A stretch of DNA of 64,000 nt from Arthrobacter psychrochitiniphilus (GTDB lineage Bacteria; Actinomycetota; Actinomycetes; Actinomycetales; Micrococcaceae), in the NCBI RefSeq assembly GCF_003185915.1, contig NZ_QHLZ01000005.1:186001-250000 (forward strand), written 5' to 3'. A program made the translations under genes and the position numbers. Of the stretch, positions 38,858-47,684 are shown in pieces. The stretch's first letter is position 1. Every line of letters starts with the position of its first letter. Under the pieces are notes generated by a model. That model saw only the letters and a program-made list of their open reading frames with translations. It had not been told where the DNA came from and ran no database searches.

Positions 38858-40490
38858 CGCCCCGTCGGTGCCGCCCCGTCCATGCCAAATAGGTGCTCAA
38901 CGCCCCCACTGCACCAACAGCGCCGGCAAGGAGCGGTTTCCCCCACTTTGTCAACCGCTCGCTATCCGCCGTTGCCACATCCCCGATGCCTCGGATGAAA
39001 GCGGCGGCAACCATCCCGGCAACCAGTCGGTTGCCAATCTGTTCAACACGGGCCACCATCGGCTCCAACTCGGAGGCACGCAGACGGACTTCGACGCCGT
39101 CGTCCATGCGTCCAGCCAGCCGCTCCAATTTCTCCGGCAGGTCCAGGCCGAGCTCGGCCACCGTCAACCCCAACCGGGAGAATGCCTGGGCCAGATTCCG
39201 GGGTTCAAAACGCTCCAGTGCCATGTGCTTGGCATAGGGCTTCAGGACGTTGCCGAGGCTGAAGTCAGGATTTAAGCGGGCCCCCATGCCCTCCGTCATG
39301 AGCAGCATCTTGGCCAGCAAGGCCATTTCACGAGGCAGCTGAAGACGGTGGTTGCGCAAGATCGCCAGCAGCTGGACCACCAGCGGGCCGATTTCGAGCT
39401 CACCTAATTTTTTGTCCTGGTACATCTGGACAAATACGGTTGCGTCGTAGCGTAGCGCAGCGCGGTCTGCGGTGGGCGGAGCAGTAGAAAGGTTCAGCAG
39501 CGCACTACTGATCCGGTCGGGGTTGTTGGTGGTGAGTGCCTGCAGTAGTTTGGCCAACTGCTCACGCAGAGGTGCACGCACTTCCCCGACCATGCCAAAA
39601 TCAATGAGGCCAATGGTGCCCGACGTTTCGACAAACAAATTGCCGGGGTGAGGGTCCGCGTGAAAGAAGCCATCTTCAAAGATCATTTTGGCAGCGGCCC
39701 GGGCTGCCCGGTCGGCAAGGTCATGCGTGTCGATCCCCGCCTCAATCAGCCCTTCGACGTCGTCGACCTTGATGCCGCGGATCCTCTCGATGGTGAGTAC
39801 CCGAGAACTCGTTGTCTCCCAAAAGATCCTGGGAATGTGGATGCCCGGGTCAGCAGCAAAATTCGCCGCAAAACGTTCCGCGTTGCGGCCTTCTTGCAGG
39901 TAGTCAAGTTCAGCGCGCAGGGTGGCTGCGAAGTCAGCCGCGATGCCGCTGAAATTGAAGTCAGCAGCAGCCGGCCACGTACGGTTCGCGTAGGTGGCTA
40001 GGTTCTGTAATATCTCCAGGTCCTCGTTGATCCGTGCCACAACACCCGGGCGGCGAACCTTGACAACAACTTCGGTGCCGTCGAAAAGTCTCGCCGCATG
40101 GGCCTGGCCGATCGAAGCGCTGGCCAAGGGTGCGTCGTCGAACGTGGCGAACAGTTGTTCCGGCGCGGCGCCCAATTCCTGCTGGATGACAGCGCGGACA
40201 GCGTCCACTGCCACAGGTGGTGCACCGTCTTGAAGTTTGGAGAGCTCGGTGAGGTAGCCCGGGGGCAGCAGATCCGGGCGGGTGGAGAGCATCTGACCGA
40301 GCTTGATGAACACGGGGCCGAGCTCTTCCAATGCAAGCCTGATGCGGTGGGGGTTCGTGATTTGGGGTTTTGAGCCCACGGCCTGTGCCACCCGCCAACG
40401 GTCCACCCCGGTGGCGGCCACGAGGGATCCTAGTCCGTGGCGACCCAGTATCTCTGCGACCTGGGCCAATCGCTCAAGGTGGGTGTTCAT
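38844..40490 (-). CDS. ABC1/UbiB family protein kinase-like
   Basis: A 548-residue atypical kinase of the ABC1/AarF/UbiB family. It shows the alanine-rich loop PLASASIGQAHAARL, the lysine in VVVKVRRPG, the catalytic region DGFFHADPHPGNLFVE and the metal site GLIDFGMVG. Two hydrophobic segments near the C-terminus probably anchor it in the membrane. In bacteria these ATPases assist quinone or lipid metabolism; this copy sits in a stress cluster and not with menaquinone genes. The remnant of a UPF0104 gene overlaps its end. Confidence 0.9.
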   Translation of the reverse strand: MNTHLERLAQVAEILGRHGLGSLVAATGVDRWRVAQAVGSKPQITNPHRIRLALEELGPVFIKLGQMLSTRPDLLPPGYLTELSKLQDGAPPVAVDAVRAVIQQELGAAPEQLFATFDDAPLASASIGQAHAARLFDGTEVVVKVRRPGVVARINEDLEILQNLATYANRTWPAAADFNFSGIAADFAATLRAELDYLQEGRNAERFAANFAADPGIHIPRIFWETTSSRVLTIERIRGIKVDDVEGLIEAGIDTHDLADRAARAAAKMIFEDGFFHADPHPGNLFVETSGTIGLIDFGMVGEVRAPLREQLAKLLQALTTNNPDRISSALLNLSTAPPTADRAALRYDATVFVQMYQDKKLGELEIGPLVVQLLAILRNHRLQLPREMALLAKMLLMTEGMGARLNPDFSLGNVLKPYAKHMALERFEPRNLAQAFSRLGLTVAELGLDLPEKLERLAGRMDDGVEVRLRASELEPMVARVEQIGNRLVAGMVAAAFIRGIGDVATADSERLTKWGKPLLAGAVGAVGALSTYLAWTGRHRRGGGRR

Positions 40491-40919
40491 GCCCGTGGCT
40501 GCGCATCATCGGCGCCACCGTGGCAATTAGTGTTGTCTGCAGGTCTGCTCATACCCCTCAGTATGGGCAGTAGGGCGGGAAGTTGCCAATGGCGCCACAC
40601 GGTAAAACTATCTTCTCGCAGGTGCGTCACACGGGCGTAGGATGAACCGTATCGACGGTATTTTGAACGCGAACAGTCATGATCGCGACGCCGTCGATTC
40701 GGATGCAAGTGGACGGTTTTTCAGCCGAGACGGGAGCGCTGACCAAGACGCAGCACATGGCTGAACCGGCTCCGACCGATCCACACACGCCAACCGTGAA
40801 CCGGTTCCAAGTCTCTCTGAGCATTGACCGCCGGCCCCAGCTGACCCGGATCTGCCAGCGAACTTAACACTTTACGGCTTGGTTCCTTGAGAATTGAGCC
40901 CAATTCCTAGGGAGTTGTC
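40491..40919. other. Intergenic region, divergent
   Basis: About 430 bp between the divergent ABC1 kinase and slipin genes. No convincing gene is present. Promoters of both flanking genes are expected here, but I cannot assign -35/-10 elements with confidence. Confidence 0.5.
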
Positions 40920-41471
40920 ATGACTGTCATTGTGGCCCATATTGTGGTGGTCGTGATACTGGCGCTGATTGCGCTCAAACTCTCGATCCGTGTTCTCACA
41001 GGGTACGAGATGGGTGTGTTGTTCCGGCCCGACAGGATGCCCAAGGTCCGTTGGCGGACCATCACTATGCCGATCCAGTGGCAGGGCATCATCACCCGTG
41101 AGAACGTCAGCGTGGACATTCGAGAGAGCCTCGATGTCAGGACAGTGGATTGGGGTGTGGAGGTCACCGGCGTGGAGCTCAAAGGCCTCCAGCTGGCGGA
41201 CAGCATGAAGAACGTAATGGCCCACCCGCTTGCGTTGCAGTTGCGCAACCTGCAATCCCTGATCGAAATCGGCGTCGACAAGAACACGACAGTGTTCTTC
41301 CCGCCCTGCGCACCCAACAATGACAAGGGATCAAGCCATGACCAACAACACCGATGTCTGCGCAACCGCCCCGCTGCCGGGGCCCCCGTTGAGTCAGGAA
41401 CTGCTGCACCGCATGGATGCCTATTGGAGGGCGGCGAACTACCTGTCGGTCGGGCAGCTCTATCTCTATGA
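40920..41471 (+). pseudogene. Slipin/SPFH protein with in-frame internal deletions
   Basis: The sequence follows stomatin-like slipins: a membrane segment at residues 4-27 (VAHIVVVVILALIALKL), YEMGVLFR, WRTITMPIQ, GIITRENVSVD, WGVEVTGVELKGLQLADSMKNVMA and [25 protein letters not shown]. It lacks the segment after GVLFR, most of the SPFH core after NVSVD, and the alanine-rich coiled coil after NVMA. All three gaps keep the frame. About 130 family residues remain of 250-300. The family stop is lost, so the frame runs 134 bp into the phosphoketolase gene. A product may be made but is unlikely to oligomerise normally. Confidence 0.75.
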
Positions 41472-43758
41472 CAATCCGCTGCTCAAGCGCCCGTTGGCGC
41501 TCTCGGATGTGAAACCGCTGGTGGTGGGGCATTGGGGCACCACACCAGGACAGAACTTCATCTATGTGCATTTGAACCGGGCGATCGTGAAGTACGGGTT
41601 GGACATGTTCTACGTTTCCGGGCCCGGGCATGGCGGACCGGCCTTGGTGGCCAACACCTATCTGGAGGGCAGCTATTCGGAGATCTACCCTGACGTCAGC
41701 CAGGACGAGGCTGGCATGAAGAAACTGTTCAAGCAGTTCTCGTTCCCGGGAGGCATTTCAAGCCACGTGGCACCGACCACTCCGGGCTCGATCCATGAGG
41801 GAGGGGAGCTGGGCTACTCGCTCAGCCATGCGTTCGGGGCCGTGTTCGATAATCCGAGTCTGGTGGTCGCGTGCGTTGTTGGCGACGGGGAGGCCGAAAC
41901 AGGGCCGTTGGCCACATCGTGGCAGTCCACGAAGTTCCTTAACCCTGTCAGCGACGGGGCAGTTCTGCCCATCCTGCACCTGAACGGATACAAGATCAGC
42001 AACCCCGCCGTGCTGGCCCGGATCGAGCACGAGGAACTTGATGCGTTCCTGCATGGCTGCGGGTGGGACCCGCGCTATGTCGAAGGCAGCGATCCGGAGC
42101 AGATGCACCAGCGGATGGCCACCGTGGTGGATTCGGCCATTGAGGACATTCTTACCATTCAAGCCGACGCCCGTACCGGTGGCAGTACCACCAGGCCGCG
42201 CTGGCCCATGATTGTGCTGCGATCCCCCAAAGGGTGGACAGGGCCCAAGGTGGTTGACGGCCTGAAGATCGAGGGCACGTTCCGCTCGCACCAAGTGCCG
42301 TTGCTTGTGGACGATGGCCACCCAGGTCACGTCAGCCAGTTGGAGGCGTGGATGCTCAGCTACAAGCCCGAGGAACTGTTCGACGCGGACGGGCGGCTGC
42401 TGCCCGAACTGGAGGCGCTGGCCCCGTCCGGGGAACGGCGGATGGGTTCGAACCCGCACACCAACGGCGGGCTGCTGCTGCGGGACCTGCGTATGCCCGA
42501 CTTCCGCACGCACGCCGTCGCCGTGGCCGCACCCGGAGCCGTCGAGGCCAAGGACACTCTTGTGCTGGGGAATTTCCTGCGTGAGGTGATCGCGCTGAAT
42601 GCGGAACGGCGCAACTTCCGTCTCTTCGGTCCGGATGAGACATTGTCCAACCAGCTGGGCGCCGTATTCGAGGTCACCGACCGCCAATGGGAGGCCCGCA
42701 CGATCGAGGGCGATGAGTTTTTGGCCCCGTCCGGTTTGGTGCTGGACTCGATGCTCTCTGAGCATCAGTGCCAGGGCTGGCTGGAAGGCTATCTGCTGAC
42801 GGGCCGCCACGGCCTGTTCAACTGCTATGAGGCCTTCATTCACATTGTCGACTCAATGTTCAACCAGCATGCCAAATGGCTGAAAATCACCAAGGGACTG
42901 CCGTGGCGCCGTGACATCGCCTCGTTGAACTACCTGCTTGCCTCCCACGTGTGGCAGCAGGACCACAACGGTTTCACCCATCAGGATCCCGGCTTCCTTG
43001 ACCATGTGGTGAACAAGAAGGCGGACATTGTCCGGGTGTACCTCCCACCGGATGCGAATTGTCTCCTCACCGTAGCCGACCACTGCCTGCGAAGCCACCA
43101 CTACGTCAACGTCATCGTCGCTGGCAAACGCGATATGCCCCAATGGCTTTCCATGGACGATGCCGAGATCCACTGCACCCAGGGAATAGGGATCTGGGAG
43201 TGGGCCGGCAACGACCGTGGCGCCGAGCCCGACGTCGTCATGGCCTGCTGCGGTGACACCCCTACCCTTGAGGTGCTGGCCGCCGTCTCGATCCTGCGCG
43301 AGCGCCTGCCCGAGCTTAAGGTCAGGGTGGTCAATGTGGTGGACCTGATGAAGCTCCAATCAGCCAGCGAACACCCCCACGGGCTCTCCGACGCAGACTA
43401 CGACTCGTTGTTCACCCGCGACAAGCACATCATCTTCGCGTTCCACGGATACCCATCCCTGATCCACCGCCTGACGTACCGGCGCAGAAACCACAACCTG
43501 CACGTGCGCGGCTACAACGAGGAAGGCACCATCACCACGCCCTTTGACATGCGCGTGCAAAACCGGCTCGACCGCTTCCACCTGGTCCAAGACGTCATCG
43601 ACAGGCTGCCCCAGCTCGGGGCTAAAGCGGACTACCTCAAGCAAGAGATGGCCAACAAGCTCATCGAGCACAACCTTTACATCAACCAACACGGTGCGGA
43701 TCTGCCAGAAATCCGCAACTGGACCTGGGACCCGGACGGGGCATGTCATGGCCAGTAA
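41338..43758 (+). CDS. xfp: Xylulose-5-P/fructose-6-P phosphoketolase
   Basis: Splits xylulose 5-phosphate or fructose 6-phosphate with phosphate to acetyl phosphate and an aldose phosphate, the key step of the bifid shunt. The roughly 806-residue protein is full length: [17 protein letters not shown], the thiamine motif [26 protein letters not shown], a conserved [18 protein letters not shown], and [17 protein letters not shown] prefer the ATG at 41338, preceded by AAGGG, over 41320. Transketolase and transaldolase lie upstream in the same cluster. Its end overlaps the proton ATPase start by 11 bp. Confidence 0.95.
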   Translation: MTNNTDVCATAPLPGPPLSQELLHRMDAYWRAANYLSVGQLYLYDNPLLKRPLALSDVKPLVVGHWGTTPGQNFIYVHLNRAIVKYGLDMFYVSGPGHGGPALVANTYLEGSYSEIYPDVSQDEAGMKKLFKQFSFPGGISSHVAPTTPGSIHEGGELGYSLSHAFGAVFDNPSLVVACVVGDGEAETGPLATSWQSTKFLNPVSDGAVLPILHLNGYKISNPAVLARIEHEELDAFLHGCGWDPRYVEGSDPEQMHQRMATVVDSAIEDILTIQADARTGGSTTRPRWPMIVLRSPKGWTGPKVVDGLKIEGTFRSHQVPLLVDDGHPGHVSQLEAWMLSYKPEELFDADGRLLPELEALAPSGERRMGSNPHTNGGLLLRDLRMPDFRTHAVAVAAPGAVEAKDTLVLGNFLREVIALNAERRNFRLFGPDETLSNQLGAVFEVTDRQWEARTIEGDEFLAPSGLVLDSMLSEHQCQGWLEGYLLTGRHGLFNCYEAFIHIVDSMFNQHAKWLKITKGLPWRRDIASLNYLLASHVWQQDHNGFTHQDPGFLDHVVNKKADIVRVYLPPDANCLLTVADHCLRSHHYVNVIVAGKRDMPQWLSMDDAEIHCTQGIGIWEWAGNDRGAEPDVVMACCGDTPTLEVLAAVSILRERLPELKVRVVNVVDLMKLQSASEHPHGLSDADYDSLFTRDKHIIFAFHGYPSLIHRLTYRRRNHNLHVRGYNEEGTITTPFDMRVQNRLDRFHLVQDVIDRLPQLGAKADYLKQEMANKLIEHNLYINQHGADLPEIRNWTWDPDGACHGQ

Positions 43759-46273
43759 GAAACCGGCGGCCGCCAATCCGGGGAGACCTGTCCCCGGGAG
43801 CGATGCCGCGACCGCGGAGAGCTTGAAGACGCTGCCCATGCAGGAAGTGCAGCACCAGCTGGGAACATCGCCGGATGGGCTGGGCCAGGTGGAAGCTGCG
43901 AAGCGGCTGATTCAGTACGGTCCAAACGAGATCGCCGAGCACCACGCGAATGCGCTGCTGAAGTTTTTGTCATACTTCTGGGGCCCGATTCCCTGGATGA
44001 TCGAGGCCGCCGTCATCCTGTCTGCTGTGGTGGGGCACTGGCCGGACTTCTTCATCATCTTGGTGTTATTGCTGGCTAACGCCCTTGTGGGCTGGAGTGA
44101 GGAGCGCCAGGCTGGCAATGCCATCGAGGCATTGCGGGCGAAGCTGGCAGTCACAGCGCGCGTCCGACGCGACGGAACGTGGATCACCCCGGCAGCCCGG
44201 GAGCTAGTTCCGGGAGACGTCATCAGGCTTCGGCTCGGCGATATCATTCCCGCCGATGCGCGTCTTTTCGAGGGCGATGAGATTGAGGTTGACCAATCCG
44301 CACTGACCGGGGAATCGCTGCCGCTCACCTGTGCCCCTGGCGATCCAGTGTATTCCGGCTCGATTGTCCGCCGCGGCGAGATTGACGGTTTGGTCTATGC
44401 AACGGGCGCCAACACCTACTTCGGCGCCACAGCTGAACTGGTACAGGGTGCGCACACGGTCAGCCACTTCCAAAAGGCCGTGCTAAAAATCGGCAACTAC
44501 CTCATCATTCTCGCTGCCGTGTTCGTTGCCGTGATAGTTCTCGTGTCGCTGCTGCGCCATGACCCGCTGCTGACCACGCTGCAGTTCGCCCTGGTGCTGA
44601 CGATTGCGGCGATCCCTGTCGCCATGCCCACGGTGCTGTCAGTAACCATGGCTGTTGGTGCCCGGATCCTCGCCACGAAACAAGCCGTCGTCTCCAGGCT
44701 TGTGGCGATTGAGGAACTCGCCGGCGTCGACGTTCTCTGCTCCGACAAGACAGGAACGCTGACCCAAAACTCACTGACACTGGGGGACCCGTTCTGCACC
44801 GATGGTGTCACGGCCGCAGAGGTGATCATTGCCGGGGCGTTGGCCTCCCGCGCAGACAACGACGACCCCATAGATCTCGCTATCCTCGGCGGGCTCAGCG
44901 ACCCTGACGCACTGCACGGATACACCGTGACGGGCTACCAGCCCTTCGACCCGGTCAGCAAGCGCACCGAGGCCACCGTCACGGAAAAAGGGGCCGGTAC
45001 AGGAACAGAGCAGCCCACGTTCAAGGTCAGCAAGGGCGCGCCGCAGGTGATGCTGGCCCTGGCTACTGACGCATCCGCAGTGAAATCCGCCGTCGATGCG
45101 GCGGTCAACGATTTCGCCACCCGCGGGTACCGTTCCCTCGGCGTGGCCCGCACCGGTCCGACGGGTGACTGGCGCTTTCTGGGCGTCCTGCCGCTGTTTG
45201 ATCCTCCGCGTGAGGATGCTGCGGCCACCATTGCCACCGCCCGTGAAATGGGTGTGGAAGTGAAGATGGTGACCGGGGATGCGTTGGCAATCGCCAGGGA
45301 AACCGCCGTCAAGGTCGGTTTGGGTGCGAACATTCTCGACGCCGCCGGCCTGGGGGAGGTGCAGAAGACGGAAAGCGCCGCAACTGCCGAGTCTATTGAA
45401 AGGGCCGACGGTTTCGCCCAAGTCTTCCCGGAACACAAATACCACATTGTCGAGGTCCTGCAGCAGCGCGGCCACATCGTCGGCATGACAGGCGACGGGG
45501 TCAACGACGCCCCGGCCCTCAAGAAGGCGGACTGTGGCATTGCGGTGTCCGGTGCCACCGATGCCGCCCGTGCTGCGGCCGCGATTGTGCTGCTCACCCC
45601 GGGCCTGTCGGTGATCATCGATGCGATCAAGATCAGCCGGCGGATTTTTCAGCGGATGAATTCCTACGCCATGTACCGCATTGCCGAGACGCTGCGCGTG
45701 TTGCTCTTCGTCACCCTCACCATACTTGTGTTCAACTTCTACCCGGTCACCGCGATCATGATCGTGATGCTCGCACTGCTAAACGACGGCGCGATCCTCT
45801 CGATCGCCTACGACAACGTCCGCTATCGCAGCCAGCCAGAAGCGTGGAATATGCGCGTGGTGCTGGGGATAGCGACAGTGCTGGGTGTGCTCGGCCCGAT
45901 CGCCGCCTTTGGCCTGTTCTACCTTGGCGATCGGGTCTTCGGCATCGGCCGTCCCCAGCTGCAGACCATGATGTATCTGATGCTGTCGGTGGCCGGTCAC
46001 CTAACCATTTTCCTGACTCGCACACGCGGCCCGTTCTGGTCCATCCGGCCGGCCCGCATCCTGCTGTTCGCCGTGTTGGGGACCCAAGTAATTGCCACGC
46101 TCATTGCCGTGTTCGGACTGTTTATGACACCGCTGGGATGGGGGTGGGCGGCCTTCGTCTGGGGTTACGCCATCCTATGGGCGTTGCTCAGCGACCGTGT
46201 CAAGCTCCTCGCGTACAAGGTGCTTGATCCTGCCGTTGCACTAGCTGCTGGGGGCGGTCACAAGATCCGGTGA
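43748..46273 (+). CDS. P3A-type plasma membrane proton ATPase
   Basis: An 841-residue P-type pump related to fungal and plant plasma-membrane H+-ATPases. It shows [15 protein letters not shown], the actuator [14 protein letters not shown], phosphorylation site [26 protein letters not shown], and the hinge [21 protein letters not shown], with about ten spans including [19 protein letters not shown]. No extended regulatory tail is present. The ATG at 43748 lies inside the end of xfp (11-bp overlap), so the two products are coupled. It should export protons using ATP. Confidence 0.92.
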   Translation: MASKKPAAANPGRPVPGSDAATAESLKTLPMQEVQHQLGTSPDGLGQVEAAKRLIQYGPNEIAEHHANALLKFLSYFWGPIPWMIEAAVILSAVVGHWPDFFIILVLLLANALVGWSEERQAGNAIEALRAKLAVTARVRRDGTWITPAARELVPGDVIRLRLGDIIPADARLFEGDEIEVDQSALTGESLPLTCAPGDPVYSGSIVRRGEIDGLVYATGANTYFGATAELVQGAHTVSHFQKAVLKIGNYLIILAAVFVAVIVLVSLLRHDPLLTTLQFALVLTIAAIPVAMPTVLSVTMAVGARILATKQAVVSRLVAIEELAGVDVLCSDKTGTLTQNSLTLGDPFCTDGVTAAEVIIAGALASRADNDDPIDLAILGGLSDPDALHGYTVTGYQPFDPVSKRTEATVTEKGAGTGTEQPTFKVSKGAPQVMLALATDASAVKSAVDAAVNDFATRGYRSLGVARTGPTGDWRFLGVLPLFDPPREDAAATIATAREMGVEVKMVTGDALAIARETAVKVGLGANILDAAGLGEVQKTESAATAESIERADGFAQVFPEHKYHIVEVLQQRGHIVGMTGDGVNDAPALKKADCGIAVSGATDAARAAAAIVLLTPGLSVIIDAIKISRRIFQRMNSYAMYRIAETLRVLLFVTLTILVFNFYPVTAIMIVMLALLNDGAILSIAYDNVRYRSQPEAWNMRVVLGIATVLGVLGPIAAFGLFYLGDRVFGIGRPQLQTMMYLMLSVAGHLTIFLTRTRGPFWSIRPARILLFAVLGTQVIATLIAVFGLFMTPLGWGWAAFVWGYAILWALLSDRVKLLAYKVLDPAVALAAGGGHKIR

Positions 46274-46307
46274 GAGCTCGCTGGTGCTGCAAGAAAACTC
46301 GAACCGG

Positions 46308-46361
46308 TCCCCACCTAGAACACTGTCCCCACCTAGAACACTGGCTCCACCTGGAACACGG
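46308..46361. repeat. Three tandem 18-bp repeats, possible IS21-type end
   Basis: Two perfect copies of TCCCCACCTAGAACACTG (46308-46325, 46326-46343) and a diverged third (46344-46361). Read on the other strand each copy contains TGTTCTAGGTGGGGA. Multiple short terminal repeats of this style are found at ends of IS21-family elements. No transposase is nearby, so it may be a solo end left by excision or deletion. Confidence 0.45.
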
Positions 46362-46406
46362 AGCGCACATTAGATCCTTGCGTATGGCGTCGTCGTGTGT
46401 TCGGGG

Positions 46407-47684
46407 TTAGTTGTAAAGCCGGCTGTCGAACACGGAACGGGGCTGTTGCTGTGGGCTAGGGTGGGCGATGACCACGCGAGTGCCGTCCGGGTCGTGGCCC
46501 TCAACGAACGTCACCCCTGCGCTGGTATGCGTGTAGGTGTAGGCGCCGCGGTCCTTTAATACCTGCTCGAAGTGCGTCAGAGCCTGGGCACTATCGGTGG
46601 CCCACATCAGGTGTTGCTCGCCAATGCCACCCGTGGGGTGTCCCTTGCGGCTACCTTTGGCCACCAGATAAATCTCGAAACCATCCGGAGATAATATCAG
46701 CGCTCCGTTGCCGTGGCGCAGGGCGAGAGTGCAGCCGAAGACGTCCTGATAAAAACTCAGAGAGCGTTCCAATTCGGCGACGACGATGACGGCGGATGCA
46801 ACCTTCGCTGTGTAGTCCATTCTTCCATTCTTGCCCCGTTCAACCGGTCTGGCTAGGGCGGGTTTTTCGCCGTCTTTGACCGGAGCTGCATCCGGATCAA
46901 GCAGTAGATCGGCCAGATCAGCAAGGACAACATCGGCACCGTGTCGCCGTAATTGGTCGGCATAGTCGTGGGTGCCGTCGGTGTCGTGATGATTGACGCC
47001 AATCACCAGAGCAAAGTGGCCGGCTTTGCCTGCCTCTACCCCCGCCAAGGCGTCTTCGATGACCACGGCCTTGGCAGGATCCACACCCAGCAACCTGGCA
47101 CCTTCAAGGTAACTGTCCGGTGCGGGCTTGCCTGCCAGATTGCGTTCCTTGACCACCTGGCCGTCAACACGGGCGTTGAAAAGTTCGGCTATCCCCGCAG
47201 CGTCAAGCGCCGCTGCTGTGTTCTCACTGGCGGAGACCACAGCAGTGGGTGTTCCTTGGGCATGCAAGGCCTTCACCAGCGCCACGGCGCCGGCGTAACT
47301 TTCGATGCCACTGGTTTTGAGGGCGTGCAGAAGCAGCACGTTCTTACGGTTTCCGAGCCCTATGACCGTGTGGGCGTCAGCAGCATCCCCATCCGTTCCT
47401 TCGGCCAGGGTGATACCTCGTGCGGCTAAGAAATTTCGCACCCCGTCGGCGCGTGGTTCGCCGTCAACGTAGCGCTGGTAGTCATGAACCGTATCGAACG
47501 GGCTGAAGGACTTTCCGAGCCGGGCACCCTCTTCGTGGAGGAATTCGTCAAAAGCCTGCTTCCAGGCAGCGGCGTGCACCGAAGCGGTCTTCGTCAGAAC
47601 ACCGTCGAGGTCAAAGAGCCAAGCGTCATAGGCGGCAATGTCCACAGCAGCGTGTCCGCCACCGGGGTGGTGCAGGTTACTCAT
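46407..47684 (-). CDS. HAD beta-phosphoglucomutase fused to VOC domain
   Basis: A 425-residue two-domain protein. Residues about 18-265 are a HAD-family beta-phosphoglucomutase: nucleophile motif DAWLFDLDGVLTKTA, VVSASENT, GKPAPDSYLEGARLLG and VIEDALAGVEAGKAG. After a charged linker, residues about 291-425 are a glyoxalase/bleomycin-type VOC domain (VAELERSLSFYQDVFG, GNGALILSPDG, GVTFVEGHDPDGTRVVIAHP). The ATG at 47684 has AAGGAC before it and overlaps the GH65 stop (ATGA). The mutase would convert beta-glucose 1-phosphate to glucose 6-phosphate; the role of the VOC part is unclear. Confidence 0.9.
   Translation of the reverse strand: MSNLHHPGGGHAAVDIAAYDAWLFDLDGVLTKTASVHAAAWKQAFDEFLHEEGARLGKSFSPFDTVHDYQRYVDGEPRADGVRNFLAARGITLAEGTDGDAADAHTVIGLGNRKNVLLLHALKTSGIESYAGAVALVKALHAQGTPTAVVSASENTAAALDAAGIAELFNARVDGQVVKERNLAGKPAPDSYLEGARLLGVDPAKAVVIEDALAGVEAGKAGHFALVIGVNHHDTDGTHDYADQLRRHGADVVLADLADLLLDPDAAPVKDGEKPALARPVERGKNGRMDYTAKVASAVIVVAELERSLSFYQDVFGCTLALRHGNGALILSPDGFEIYLVAKGSRKGHPTGGIGEQHLMWATDSAQALTHFEQVLKDRGAYTYTHTSAGVTFVEGHDPDGTRVVIAHPSPQQQPRSVFDSRLYN

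Noticed and set aside
42446-42462. tRNA T-arm-like GGTTCGAACC string
   Set aside because: It lies in frame inside the phosphoketolase gene and no acceptor or anticodon arm can be formed around it.
41758-42843. 361-codon minus-strand frame opposite xfp
   Set aside because: Antisense shadow of a fully conserved phosphoketolase; no motifs of its own.
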